DNA of 64,000 nucleotides from Bin18 sp965200355 (GTDB lineage: Bacteria; Desulfobacterota; Binatia; Bin18). Shown piece by piece: positions 42,763 to 52,554 of the stretch. The stretch is taken from assembly GCA_965200355.1 (NCBI GenBank), contig OZ241351.1, positions 1,984,001 to 2,048,000 of the forward strand, given 5' to 3'. The translations under genes were made by a program, and so were the position numbers. The first letter of the stretch is position 1. Each line of letters begins with the position of its first letter. The notes beneath the pieces are model-generated. The model made no database searches and had not been told where the DNA came from. It saw only the letters and a program-made list of their open reading frames with translations.

Positions 42763-44708
42763 TATTTGCAGGCGTGTGGACTCGGCGGCACATCCAAGGC
42801 GGGGTTGCGTTCAAAAAATCCGACCGGCATCAGGCTGAAACCGGCGTACTCGACTGGCATCACAGGCCAATCTTCAGGCCGTGGAATATGGGTCAGGCCA
42901 AAGGTATGCCAGACCACGATGTCGGTGTTCTCGATATTGCGCTCCTGTGAATAACGCAGCAGGCCCTCACCGCCGGGACTCTGGAGCGTAATGTCGCCGG
43001 CCGCACTGAGTTCGTCTGGCGCAAACGCAGTGACCCATAGATTATGCTGGGCAAACCCGGCCCGTTGTCCCACATAGGAGTCGGCCTGGGCAAACAGCGT
43101 CGGCGTTGCGCCGGCCAGCAGCTTATAGCCGACCGGGACCCCCAGCCGGTTTGTCCGCTGCGGGTTGACGATTTTCCAACTCCGGCTGGCCTTCGGATTA
43201 ATATCCCGCCGCGCCCCATCTTCGGAGGTCAAGAGCGTCGTCTTGGCGCGGAACTGCGTCCCGTGCGGATTGTCCGGCCCGTGGGGCACAGGCTCGACCT
43301 CGACCTCGTAAACCGAGTTGCGCGCCCCGTCCACATCAAAATCGAGCCGGAAACAGAACAGGTGTTGGTGAATCGGGGAGGCCAGGTTGGGCGCAATCAG
43401 GGGGGCGAACTCGGGCTGCTCGGCCCCGTTTTCCACCGCGCTGACCCCGACAATGCCGGTCAGCTTGACCTCCATCTGAATCGTGCCGTCCAGGTATAAA
43501 TACCAGAAGAAGCCATACTCATAATTCCCGACCGTAAAGAACGAGCTGACCACCAAACGCCGCGAGCGCCGCACTTCTGTGGTCGCGGACAGCAGGTCCC
43601 GATGCTTCCACAGCACGCCATAATCTTCTTCGTGCATACAGATGGCGTTTTCGATGGTATAGACCGAACCGTCGGCCAGCAGCGTGGGCATATCAAAATA
43701 ATAGATTTCGCCCAGACAGTCGCAGCCCAGGGTGAGCGAATTGGCCAGATTGCCCACACTCGCCTCGCTGGCATCCAACACGTGTTTCCAGGTGTGCATG
43801 GGGTCGCGGTCGCCATACGGCACCACCATGTCGGCCAGCGCGGCCCGATAAAGAATCGAGCGCCGCTCCCCGGCGTCGTCATAACTCAGCGTATGCAAAA
43901 CCAGGCCGTGCTGCGGGTGCATCCCAACCCGGAACGACCACTTCTGCCATTCCACCGCGTGCCCATCAACGCGGAAACTCGGCCCCTCGGGCTGGGTAAC
44001 GGCAATCGGTTTCAGGTCGGTCCGCAGCGCAGTCTGGTGAGTGGCCTCGTAGCGGCCGCTCTCTGGTGGCAGGGGAGTCACGCCGTGGTCTTCCACATGG
44101 ACCACCCGGCCCGCGGTCAGGTCCACGTAGGCAATCAGCCCGTGGAGCGGGCGGGCATAGCCGTTGTCGGTTTTGTCTTCGCGCACAAAAGCAATGGTCC
44201 GGGCCAGACGGTGGGTCGGGTCTACGCCGTTGGGGAGAGGGCCGCTGCCCGGCCACATATCGATTTGCAGCCGGCTCATATCCTCGACCCCGCGCCGCCT
44301 GACCGCGGCCTGCCAGGCCGGGGCGGCTTTGGTGAGCGTGATCGATTGGATGAGGTCTTGCCCCCCAAACGGTGACTGTCCGCTGTCGAGGCGCTGCACC
44401 GCCAGTAGCTCGCCTGTTGTGATATTGACCTGCGCCGCAAAGCTGCCGGCCGACCGGCCGTTGGCGTACTCGTCTACCCCCAGAAAGCGGAGCACCCGAA
44501 CGCAAGGCGCACCTGGGGTAAAAGCATTGACGACCTCTTTGGGCGGCTCTACCAGATTGACGCTCGAGAAGGCGACCTGGCCGGTCAGCTCGCCCGAGTC
44601 CCTAAGGATAGCCACGCCGCGCTCAATCTCGCTCTGGCTCAACGGCTCAAGAGGGTGCGGGGGGCAGCCTGAACGGTCTTGGCGTATGTCCTGTATAGCG
44701 CTGGTCAT
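42762..44708 (-). CDS. Copper-containing primary amine oxidase
   Basis: The 648-residue enzyme oxidatively deaminates primary amines to aldehyde, ammonia and hydrogen peroxide. The cofactor precursor is Tyr396 in VGNYEYGFFW, matching the N-Y-D/E-Y site that forms topaquinone. Copper ligands include the HQHLFCFRLDFDVDG pair, and the late region NLWVTAF continues the family pattern. No signal peptide is visible, so a cytoplasmic enzyme is likely. AAAGGAGAAG precedes ATG 44708. It ends an operon of catabolic genes starting at the Rieske oxygenase. Confidence 0.93.
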   Translation of the reverse strand: MTSAIQDIRQDRSGCPPHPLEPLSQSEIERGVAILRDSGELTGQVAFSSVNLVEPPKEVVNAFTPGAPCVRVLRFLGVDEYANGRSAGSFAAQVNITTGELLAVQRLDSGQSPFGGQDLIQSITLTKAAPAWQAAVRRRGVEDMSRLQIDMWPGSGPLPNGVDPTHRLARTIAFVREDKTDNGYARPLHGLIAYVDLTAGRVVHVEDHGVTPLPPESGRYEATHQTALRTDLKPIAVTQPEGPSFRVDGHAVEWQKWSFRVGMHPQHGLVLHTLSYDDAGERRSILYRAALADMVVPYGDRDPMHTWKHVLDASEASVGNLANSLTLGCDCLGEIYYFDMPTLLADGSVYTIENAICMHEEDYGVLWKHRDLLSATTEVRRSRRLVVSSFFTVGNYEYGFFWYLYLDGTIQMEVKLTGIVGVSAVENGAEQPEFAPLIAPNLASPIHQHLFCFRLDFDVDGARNSVYEVEVEPVPHGPDNPHGTQFRAKTTLLTSEDGARRDINPKASRSWKIVNPQRTNRLGVPVGYKLLAGATPTLFAQADSYVGQRAGFAQHNLWVTAFAPDELSAAGDITLQSPGGEGLLRYSQERNIENTDIVVWHTFGLTHIPRPEDWPVMPVEYAGFSLMPVGFFERNPALDVPPSPHACK

Positions 44709-44753
44709 GCTGGGTTCTTCTCCTTTAATCAGCGTGCGCTCAGGGCGACCCGT

Positions 44754-45500
44754 TCAGCGTCCGCCTGAAATATCGTAGAGCGTGGTGGTGACATACGAGG
44801 CCTCATCCGTACATATCCACACCACCAGATTGGCCACCTCTTCGGGCTCGCAGATACGCCCCAAGACCGTTTGCGCCTTGGCGATGGCTTCGGCCCGTTC
44901 AATGCCGATACTGGCCTCAAAAATTTCGGTCCGGGTAATGCCGGGCCGCACGCAACAGACCCGAATCCCCTCAGGCCCGACTTCCCTGGACAGACCCAGG
45001 GTAAAGGAATCCAGCGCGCCCTTGCTTGAGGCGTAGACCACATCCCCGGGAAGCCCGCCGTAGCGCGAGGCAATGGAGCCCACGTTGACGATTACGCCGC
45101 CGGCCCCCCCACGCTTGGTGGACATGCGTTGAATGGCCTCGCGGGCGCTCACGAACACGCCAAAGATATTGAGATTAAAAACCCCGTGTATCCGTTCCAG
45201 CTTGGCATCGACAATCGCGGTCTCATAATCGATGGCGGCATTATTCACCACGGCAGTGACCGGACCGAGCGCGGTATCGGTCTGGCGAAACAGCTCGACA
45301 ACGCCGGCTTCTGTCCCCACATCGGCCTGCACCGCAATCGCCCGTTGCCCGGCCTGTCTCACGTCGTGGACCACCTCTTCGGCCCGGTCCTTGGCGCGGG
45401 CATAATTGACGCACACGTCAAACCCGGCCCGCGCCGCTCGCCGTGCAATCGCGGCTCCAATGCCGCGACTGCCTCCGGTTACGATCATGACACCCGACAT
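44754..45500 (-). CDS. Short-chain dehydrogenase/reductase
   Basis: The 248-residue SDR has the NAD(P) loop VTGGSRGIGAAIARRAARAG, the NNAAIDY motif, and the catalytic YASSKGAL with an upstream serine in VGSIASRYGG. The substrate is unknown. Start ATG 45500 is favoured over a slightly longer frame. It lies between HyuA and the amine oxidase on the same strand, with short gaps. Confidence 0.92.
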   Translation of the reverse strand: MSGVMIVTGGSRGIGAAIARRAARAGFDVCVNYARAKDRAEEVVHDVRQAGQRAIAVQADVGTEAGVVELFRQTDTALGPVTAVVNNAAIDYETAIVDAKLERIHGVFNLNIFGVFVSAREAIQRMSTKRGGAGGVIVNVGSIASRYGGLPGDVVYASSKGALDSFTLGLSREVGPEGIRVCCVRPGITRTEIFEASIGIERAEAIAKAQTVLGRICEPEEVANLVVWICTDEASYVTTTLYDISGGR

Positions 45501-45513
45501 CTGGTCTCCTTTT

Positions 45514-47580
45514 TCAGCCGGCAATCGTCAGCAGCGCACTGCCGTCGGCCTGGACGGTCAGCCGATCATCCGGGTTGACGACCACCGTTGTTGTGGCGAA
45601 CTCAACAATAGCCGGGCCGGTGAGCCGGTCGCCCGCGGCCAGCGTGTCGCCCTGATAAATCTCGGTTTTTACCTCGGCATTGACCCCCGCCATATAGGCC
45701 ATACGCCGACTGGTCGGCTGGGGCTGGCCGGCAGACTGGGTGGCCAGCCGTCCCTCGGGGGCGGGGCGATTGCCGGTGGCGGCGACGCGCCAGTGCAGGC
45801 ACTCAATGGGTTGGTCGCGCATTGCATAGGTAAAGCGCCGCTCGTGTTCAGCATGAAAATCCGCTTCGAGCCGACGCAGGAGCGCCGTGTCAATCGGTCC
45901 GGCCGGCAGCGGGACGGTCAGATTATGAACCTGACCCGGATAGCGTCCCTCCAGGTGCCGGGCGAATCGAATCTCTTCGGGCTTGAAGCCTTCTTCTTCA
46001 AGATGGGCGCTGCCCTCGGCGATCAACTCGTCAAACACCCGTGCGATGTCTGTGGCTGCGCCCGGCTGGTGGGTATAACAGTGGTGGAGGCGCACATAAT
46101 CGTGCCGCACCGGCGTCACCGCCATCCCGAAGGCGCACAGACCACCCGCGGAACGCGGAATTAGCACCTCGCCGATCTCAAGCATACGGGCCAGCTCGGC
46201 TGCGTGTAGGCCCCCCGCACCACCGCCGGCGACCATCACATAGTCGCGGGGGTCAATGCCGCGCTCAATGGAAACCGCGCGGATGGCCGAGGCCATATTC
46301 GAGTTCACAATGGTCAGGATACCGGCCGCGGCCTCACGAACGGAGAGACCGAGCGGTGTGGCAATATGCTCGGCAATGGCCCGCTGGGCCAGGGGCTCGC
46401 TGAGGGCCCGCCGTCCACCCAGAAACGACCCGGACGACATCCGCCCGACGGCCAAGTTGGCGTCGGTGACGGCCGGCGCCCGACCGCCCCGGCCGTAACA
46501 GGCCGGACCCGGCTGGGAACCCGCGCTGTGCGGACCGACCCGCAAAGCCTTGCCGCTGTCGAGCCAGGCCAGAGAGCCGCCCCCAGCACCAATCGACAGC
46601 ACCTCAACCCCATTCACGCCGATGGGCTGATGGGCGACCTTGATGTCGGTGGACATGACCGGCTCGCTGTCGCGCAACATGCAGACGTCGAAGCTGGTCC
46701 CGCCCATGTCGATAATAATCAGTCGGTCAGGGGCTTTGGTCTCCGCGGCATAATGCGCCCCCGCGGCTGGCCCGGCCGCGGGACCCGAAGCGACCGCATT
46801 GACGGGCCGCGCCAGCAGGTCCTTGACTGATGCACAGCCGCCGTTGACCTGCATGATCTGGGGCGGGTGGGGCAGGCCACCCGCGGCCATCTCTTTTTCA
46901 AAGGCGCGCAGATAATCGCCGATGATGGGGGCAATATAGGCGGACAGCACGGTTGACGAGGTGCGCTCCCATTCTCGAATCTCGGGCAGCACATCGGAAG
47001 AACACAGCACCTCGACGCCGGGCAGTTCCTCACGCACGATTGCGGCAGTGCGTTTTTCGTGGCGCGAGTCGACGATGGACCATAGATAGGCCACCGCAAC
47101 CGCTTTGACCCCGTGGGCCCCGAGTCGCTGGGCGGCGACGCGGACCGCGGCTTCGTTGAGGGGCAGAACCTCGGACCCGTCCGCGCCAGTCCGCTCGGGA
47201 ATGCCCAGGCGCAGATAGCGCGGAATAAAGTCTTGGGGTTTCTGGAGATGGATGTTGAATCGCTCAGGCTTGCCGCCCCGGCCCAGATACATGATATCCC
47301 GGAACCCCTGGGTACACAGCAGGCCAATGACCGGCCCGTTGCGCTGTATCAGGGCGTTGGTCGCCATGGTCTGGCCATGCACCAGAAACTCCGTCTCACG
47401 CAGAAGCGCTTCGACCGTGGTGCCGGCTTCCTCGGCCACGCCGGCAAGGCCGCGTGTAATTGCCAGCAGCGGTTGGTCGGGAGTCGAGTCTTCTTTGTAG
47501 ACGTGGAACCTGCCGTCGTCGCGCAGCAGAACCACATCGGTAAAGGTGCCGCCGATATCAATGCCAACTCGATGCCCCAT
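45514..47580 (-). CDS. HyuA-type hydantoinase/oxoprolinase subunit
   Basis: The 688-residue protein is the separate ATPase-like subunit of the N-methylhydantoinase/acetone-carboxylase-related family. It starts RVGIDIGGTFTDVVLLRDDG and contains IDMGGTSFDVCML and VAGGGAGGLHAAELA. It should cooperate with HyuB, encoded 2 bp upstream, to hydrolyse a cyclic amide or imide in an ATP-dependent way. It corresponds to the N-terminal half of the fused protein at 24301-27951. Confidence 0.9.
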   Translation of the reverse strand: MGHRVGIDIGGTFTDVVLLRDDGRFHVYKEDSTPDQPLLAITRGLAGVAEEAGTTVEALLRETEFLVHGQTMATNALIQRNGPVIGLLCTQGFRDIMYLGRGGKPERFNIHLQKPQDFIPRYLRLGIPERTGADGSEVLPLNEAAVRVAAQRLGAHGVKAVAVAYLWSIVDSRHEKRTAAIVREELPGVEVLCSSDVLPEIREWERTSSTVLSAYIAPIIGDYLRAFEKEMAAGGLPHPPQIMQVNGGCASVKDLLARPVNAVASGPAAGPAAGAHYAAETKAPDRLIIIDMGGTSFDVCMLRDSEPVMSTDIKVAHQPIGVNGVEVLSIGAGGGSLAWLDSGKALRVGPHSAGSQPGPACYGRGGRAPAVTDANLAVGRMSSGSFLGGRRALSEPLAQRAIAEHIATPLGLSVREAAAGILTIVNSNMASAIRAVSIERGIDPRDYVMVAGGGAGGLHAAELARMLEIGEVLIPRSAGGLCAFGMAVTPVRHDYVRLHHCYTHQPGAATDIARVFDELIAEGSAHLEEEGFKPEEIRFARHLEGRYPGQVHNLTVPLPAGPIDTALLRRLEADFHAEHERRFTYAMRDQPIECLHWRVAATGNRPAPEGRLATQSAGQPQPTSRRMAYMAGVNAEVKTEIYQGDTLAAGDRLTGPAIVEFATTTVVVNPDDRLTVQADGSALLTIAG

Positions 47581-47582
47581 GT

Positions 47583-49508
47583 CTAGGTCTCCTGTGGCGT
47601 TGGGCTGAAGTTCCGGGCGATGGTCGGGGCTTCAAGATAGCGATCACCAGGACGCATATGCTGTTTTGTCCACGTCCCGGCCGCCGGCGTGGTGGGCTCA
47701 ATCAGCGGGCGCTCGTGCTGACGCAGCTCGGCCCGGAGTTTTGCGGTCGCCTCAATGTCGAGGCTGCGCTCAAGATCGTCCTGGACGACCACCCCAAACA
47801 CATTGCGGGCCGTGTCTTCGCTGATCCACTCGTCCCGCAGGTCGCGGCGGACCTGTTCTGGGGCGCGGTCGAGCGGGTTGCCCCAGCCGCCCCCACCCGC
47901 GGACACGCCGTTCCAGGTTTCGCCTTCGCGAATCAACAGTTGTCCGGCAGAGGAGGTGAACGTCCGGCTACCGTCCGCGTGCTCGATATAAATGCCGCCA
48001 CCGGGGCTCATGGTGCCGCCATTCACCCCGTGGGGCGGATTCTTCAGGCCCTCGCCAAAACCGACGCACTCCATATCACCGGCAATGGGTCGATAGCGGG
48101 TGCGCAGTCCGGGGCCGCCAATCCACTGGCCCAGGCCCAGGGCGTCGGTCTCAATCTCGTTTTGCTCAACGCGGATTGGATACAGCAGCTCCAACTGCTC
48201 GACCGAGGCCGAGGTGAGCCCCCCCATGCCGGCGATGGTGCACAGGACTGGCCAGCCATCGGCGTCCTTTGCCGCGCCCTGGCCGCCGCCGCTGTTGAAC
48301 AGCATGCAGCCCCATTCCTTGCCGGTTCTCGCATCAACGCCGTTGAAGTTCGGGATGTGGGCAGTATGCGCCCCACCGGCCGGCACGCGCTCGGGGATGG
48401 CCGTGGCCATGGCGATATTGATGACCTCGTGCATGGGGTCGGCGGGATTCTGGGTTGCCCCGGCCACCGCGGCCGGCCATTTGGCCAGACAGATCGTGTT
48501 GTCAGCCGCGTCGGCGCTGATGTGTTGCAGCACCCCGTGGTTATGCGGAATGTCGGAGTCAATATAGTACAGGAACGGGATGGTTGAGGTCGCCATCATG
48601 ACCGCATAGGTGGCGTTGAACGAGCCGCTGGACGGCGGCCCACCGCTGTAGTGGACGTGAATATCCGCGCCCTTCTTGGTGATGGTGGCCCGAATTGGAA
48701 TATCGGTTGCGCCGTTGCCGTCGGTATCGGTCCAGGTTTCGCCGTGGTAGACGCCGTCGGGAATCGTGCGGAACTCCTCCGAGGCGCGCTGGTCGGCGTA
48801 GTCCATGAGTCCGTCGCTATAGCGCACCACCTCGTCCCGGCCGTACTGCTCGCACAGCGCAATCAGCCCCTTGCGCGCCACGCCGCAGGCCCCCAGTTGG
48901 GCGCGCAGGTCGCCGTGCAGGGCGTCACGATAGCGCACATTGGCGAGATACAGCTCGACAATATCGTGGCGTTCAACACCCCGGTCAATCAATTTGGTCG
49001 GCGGAATGACGATGCCCTCCTGGAAGATGGTCTTGGCCGCCGGCACGATGCTCGACGCCTCAATAGCCCCGGTATCGAGCTGGTGGCCGCGCGCCACCGT
49101 CCAGAACACCTGCTTGCCCTCCACAAAAACCGGCTGGGCCGTTACCAGGTCCGGGATATGGGTGTTGCCCCGGTAGGGGTCGTTCGACATATACACATCG
49201 CCGTCGTGAATATCGTCTCCAAACACAGAGACGATTTCCATCAGCAGGGTCCGAATGCTGTTGCAGTGGATGGGCAGGCAATCGGCCATCGTGACCTGAC
49301 GCGGCCCGCTGGCATGGGCGTCGTAGATCATGCACGAATAGTCGCGGGCCAGGGCAATGACCGAGGTCCAGGCCGTCTGCTCCATGGCCAGGGTCATCTC
49401 CTGACCAATGGCTTCAAAGCGGTTACGGATCACACTGAAAGTGATGGGGTCAAAGGCGGCCTCGGTGGCCGGCAGGGGAATGGCATCAATTTTACTGGCC
49501 GTGGCCAT
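47583..49508 (-). CDS. HyuB-type hydantoinase/oxoprolinase subunit
   Basis: The 641-residue protein starts its family region at AAFDPITFSVIRNRFEAIGQEM and has MSNDPYRGNTHIPDLVTAQPV, RGHQLDTGAIEA and SGGGQGAAKDADGWP. It is the catalytic partner of the HyuA next to it. GGAG lies 7-8 bp before ATG 49508, so that start is preferred over a GTG two codons upstream. Substrate unknown. Confidence 0.9.
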   Translation of the reverse strand: MATASKIDAIPLPATEAAFDPITFSVIRNRFEAIGQEMTLAMEQTAWTSVIALARDYSCMIYDAHASGPRQVTMADCLPIHCNSIRTLLMEIVSVFGDDIHDGDVYMSNDPYRGNTHIPDLVTAQPVFVEGKQVFWTVARGHQLDTGAIEASSIVPAAKTIFQEGIVIPPTKLIDRGVERHDIVELYLANVRYRDALHGDLRAQLGACGVARKGLIALCEQYGRDEVVRYSDGLMDYADQRASEEFRTIPDGVYHGETWTDTDGNGATDIPIRATITKKGADIHVHYSGGPPSSGSFNATYAVMMATSTIPFLYYIDSDIPHNHGVLQHISADAADNTICLAKWPAAVAGATQNPADPMHEVINIAMATAIPERVPAGGAHTAHIPNFNGVDARTGKEWGCMLFNSGGGQGAAKDADGWPVLCTIAGMGGLTSASVEQLELLYPIRVEQNEIETDALGLGQWIGGPGLRTRYRPIAGDMECVGFGEGLKNPPHGVNGGTMSPGGGIYIEHADGSRTFTSSAGQLLIREGETWNGVSAGGGGWGNPLDRAPEQVRRDLRDEWISEDTARNVFGVVVQDDLERSLDIEATAKLRAELRQHERPLIEPTTPAAGTWTKQHMRPGDRYLEAPTIARNFSPTPQET

Positions 49509-49543
49509 AGACACACTCCTTTACGAAAATTTACGAAAAAGTC

Positions 49544-50776
49544 TTACAATTGCTCCAGGGGCGGCATACCGAGGGCGGCGCGGTAATTGGTGTGGAAATG
49601 ATGCAGGGCCGGCTCGTTGCGACCGAAGATCATATACTCAAGCGCCCCGCTCTCGGCCGCCTTCTGGGCCATTTCTCCAACATAATAATCTTCCTGCTCC
49701 AAGGTGCTATTGACGATTTCATTGACCGCCTCAGGCGAGACCGCCTCATTCCCACCATCGCGCGCCTCCTGATCGTAGACATTGGCCGCATCAATGACGA
49801 CACGGGTGTCGCTGTCCATGCTGTCCTGGAGTTCGGGGCTGATATAGTTGCACACGCGGGTCATGGAGCGGCCAATATCCTGCTTGTCTGGATAGACCTT
49901 AAAGATCGTGACGTTTTCCCTGTTGACGGTCATGTGGATATTCGGGAAGAAATAGTACAGCACAACAGCCATGCCATCCATGTCCCACTGGTCTTGCGGC
50001 AGGGCCCGGAGCAGATCAATGGAGCGGGTGGGGAACACAAAACGATGATTCCGTCCGTGGGCTGTGTAGGCGATGGCGTCTCCATAGAAGATATTGTTGA
50101 GCGTGCTGCCGTGTAAACGGGCAAAGTGATAGGTCTCGCCAAAGGTGTCGTTGGCCAGCTTCCAGTTCAGCCGTTTATCCATCGTGGTGACGCCCTTGTA
50201 GCGCAGCCGGCCAATATCCCAGTGCGCGATTTCTGGCACAAAGTCGCCCAACACGGCATCAACGTCGAGTTTGCCGGCAGCGTTGGGATGAACCCACAAC
50301 ATGCCATACTGCTCAACCGCGGGCAGCTCGATGAGGCCGTGGCACGACCGATCAATTGTGCCAAAGTCTTTCTCGCGCGGCAGGCCAATGAGTTTGCCGG
50401 CAGGGGAGTAGGTCCAATTGTGGAACGGGCAGATAAAACGGGAGGCTGTGCCCCGCTGGGCGGTCGCAACCTGTGACCCCCGGTGACGGCAGGCGTTGAC
50501 AAAGGCGCGGAACTGGCCGGCTGCATCGCGGGTAGCCAGCACCGGGACGCCAAAATCTTCGGTTGTGACAAAGCTGACCGGGGTCGGCAGATCGCCGCTG
50601 AGGCCAATAAGCTGCGGGTGATTGCGAAAGAACAGCCCCCATTCTTTTTGGGCTTGATCCGGGAAGGTATAGGGCGCGGTCGGGCTTCTGTATTGGACCC
50701 CGGCATCGACATTGACATCTTCGTCGAGCTGACGTAGCAACTCCTTCAAAAGTGAGACTTGCAGATCGTGCTTCAT
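49544..50776 (-). CDS. Rieske-type aromatic ring-hydroxylating oxygenase alpha subunit
   Basis: The 410-residue protein binds a Rieske cluster with CRHRG (Cys96, His98) and CPFHNWTY (Cys116, His119). It binds mononuclear iron with NDTFGETYHFARLHGST. No beta subunit or reductase is adjacent, so it may act as a homomer with a general reductase. ATG 50776 is backed by GGGAG upstream, against a 35-codon longer frame. It leads the leftward operon and presumably catalyses the first oxygenation or demethylation step. Confidence 0.92.
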   Translation of the reverse strand: MKHDLQVSLLKELLRQLDEDVNVDAGVQYRSPTAPYTFPDQAQKEWGLFFRNHPQLIGLSGDLPTPVSFVTTEDFGVPVLATRDAAGQFRAFVNACRHRGSQVATAQRGTASRFICPFHNWTYSPAGKLIGLPREKDFGTIDRSCHGLIELPAVEQYGMLWVHPNAAGKLDVDAVLGDFVPEIAHWDIGRLRYKGVTTMDKRLNWKLANDTFGETYHFARLHGSTLNNIFYGDAIAYTAHGRNHRFVFPTRSIDLLRALPQDQWDMDGMAVVLYYFFPNIHMTVNRENVTIFKVYPDKQDIGRSMTRVCNYISPELQDSMDSDTRVVIDAANVYDQEARDGGNEAVSPEAVNEIVNSTLEQEDYYVGEMAQKAAESGALEYMIFGRNEPALHHFHTNYRAALGMPPLEQL

Positions 50777-50880
50777 GACAGGCTCCCTGTGATTTCGTGT
50801 ACTCAACCAATGCCCAATTCTCTGTTGTTCTGTCAAGATATGTCTCACAACAAAAATCGCCCGAGGAGCAGGCTGAGACA

Positions 50881-51513
50881 ATGAAACTGTATATGGTGCC
50901 CGCCGCCCCCAACCCCACCAAAGTGAGGCTGTATATTGCCGAGAAAACAGCCGCCGGGGCTGAGCTGCCTATCAAACAGGTCCTGGTCAACGTGCTCAAA
51001 AATGAACAAAAGAGTGCCGACCATCTGGCGCGCAATCCGTTTGGGAGTCTGCCCGTGCTGGAGGTTGCGGACAATGATTATATTGTCGAATCGCTGGCGA
51101 TTATTGAGTATTTGGAAGAGCGCTTTCCCCAACCAGCGATGTGGGGGAATGGGACGCGGGAACGCATCCACGCCCGTGAGCTCGAACGTATCGCCGACCT
51201 GCGGGTGCTGCTGCAAATCGGGCGCTATGTCCACGCCACGCAATCGCCTATCGGCCTGCCCCCTGATCCGGGGGTTGCGGCCCAGGCCAAGCACGCCCTT
51301 CCGGTGGCATTGCAGTATTTTGAGCATATTTTAGCCGACGGTCGCGCCCTGCTCTTAGGCGACCGCGTATCGGTTGCCGACTGCACCCTTCAGGCCGCCT
51401 TGCAGTTCATGCGCTTTGCCAAGTGTGACTTCATTGGAGACTATCCACATCTCATCCGTTGGGACGCCGCCTACCGCGGGCGCGCCGCGGCTCAAGCCGT
51501 GTTGCAATACTGA
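50881..51513 (+). CDS. Glutathione S-transferase
   Basis: The 210-residue protein has the thioredoxin-like N-terminal domain (MKLYMVPAAPNPTKVRLYIAEK), the cis-proline motif NPFGSLPVLEVADN, the ESLAIIEYLEERFP stretch and a helical C-terminal domain with LLLGDRVSVADCTLQAAL. It starts 104 bp from the divergent Rieske oxygenase gene. ATG 50881 is chosen over a long upstream extension. Confidence 0.9.
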   Translation: MKLYMVPAAPNPTKVRLYIAEKTAAGAELPIKQVLVNVLKNEQKSADHLARNPFGSLPVLEVADNDYIVESLAIIEYLEERFPQPAMWGNGTRERIHARELERIADLRVLLQIGRYVHATQSPIGLPPDPGVAAQAKHALPVALQYFEHILADGRALLLGDRVSVADCTLQAALQFMRFAKCDFIGDYPHLIRWDAAYRGRAAAQAVLQY

Positions 51514-51571
51514 GCGCGTACGAGCAGCCGGGCTCCCCAGCATGGGGCCTGGCGAGAGGAGAGAAAAATTC

Positions 51572-52408
51572 ATGAAAATTGGGATTTCCCTACCAGTGAA
51601 AGAGCTTCAGGGCGATTTGGGAGCCATCCGGGCATTTGCCCAGGCGGCTGATGATTTGGGCTATACGCATTTGCGCATCCCGGATCAGGTCCTCCGGCCC
51701 GAGAGTGGCTATGTGCACGAGCCGCTGACGCTGCTGGCCTATGTGGCCGCCCTCACGCAGAAAATTGAGATGGTGCCTTCGGTCGTTGTCCTGCCCTCGC
51801 GCCAGACCGCGCTGGTCGCCAAGCAGGCCGCGGAGCTGGACGTGTTGTCCGGTGGCCGTCTGCGTCTCGGGATTGGTGTGGGTCCGAGCGCCGAGGAATA
51901 CCGCGCTATGGGAGCGGACTTTCAGACGCGGGGGGAGCGTTGTGAGGAACAGATGACGCTCCTCAAACAGCTCTGGACACAGCCCACGGTGGACTTTGAG
52001 GGACGCTGGGACCACGTATCTGGGGCCGGTCTGGACCCGCTGCCGGTCCAACGGCCGATTCCGCTCTGGATTGGGGCGCGGAGTGTGCCCATCCCGCGCA
52101 TTCGGCGTCGGATCGGACGCTTGGCCGACGGCTGGTTTGTGCTGTGTACACCGGAAGAGTTCCCGGCCATACAGGCCGATATTCTCCGTGCCGCGGCAGC
52201 GGCCGGCCGGAGGCCGCAGGAGATTGGCACCGAAGCCGGCGTGGCCGTGGTCGGACCCCGCGAAGCGGAATGGCGCGACCGGGTGGCCGGCTGGCGACGG
52301 GCCGGCCTGAGCCACCTGTGTCTGCGCACGCTCGGGGGCGGTCTGGACGCCCAGGGGCATCTGGACACGATGCAGCGGGTGTATGCTGAGGTAGCTAGTA
52401 GTCAGTAG
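51572..52408 (+). CDS. LLM-class flavin-dependent oxidoreductase
   Basis: The 278-residue protein opens KIGISLPVKELQGDLGAIRA, with GYTHLRIPDQVL, VPSVVVLPSRQTALVAKQAAELD, LSGGRLRLGIGVGPS and RRIGRLADGWFV, all typical of F420- or FMN-dependent TIM-barrel oxidoreductases. GAGAGGAGAG lies upstream of ATG 51572. It follows the GST gene by 58 bp. Confidence 0.9.
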   Translation: MKIGISLPVKELQGDLGAIRAFAQAADDLGYTHLRIPDQVLRPESGYVHEPLTLLAYVAALTQKIEMVPSVVVLPSRQTALVAKQAAELDVLSGGRLRLGIGVGPSAEEYRAMGADFQTRGERCEEQMTLLKQLWTQPTVDFEGRWDHVSGAGLDPLPVQRPIPLWIGARSVPIPRIRRRIGRLADGWFVLCTPEEFPAIQADILRAAAAAGRRPQEIGTEAGVAVVGPREAEWRDRVAGWRRAGLSHLCLRTLGGGLDAQGHLDTMQRVYAEVASSQ

Positions 52409-52545
52409 GTAGTTATTAGTAGTCAGTGGTTAGTGGTTAGTTTAGTAGTCAATAGTGAGTAATTAGTTCCTTCCCCCCTTGAGGGGGAAGGTGAGGATGG
52501 GGGGTCTGGCAGCGGAGAGGACGGGCAACCACAGGGGGTTGCCCC
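52396..52545. repeat. Simple AGT-rich repeat plus palindromic element
   Basis: From 52396 to about 52466 the strand reads as diverged AGTAGTCAGTGGTTAGT copies. After a TTCCCCCCTTGAGGGGGAAG palindrome (about 52469-52490), GGGCAACC at 52523 pairs with GGTTGCCC ending at 52544. The last stem is shared with 24268-24291. No gene lies here. Confidence 0.65.
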
Positions 52546-52554
52546 TACAGGGTG

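Noticed and set aside
48651..49586. 311-codon plus-strand frame
   Set aside because: Antisense shadow of HyuB; composition mirrors the real gene.
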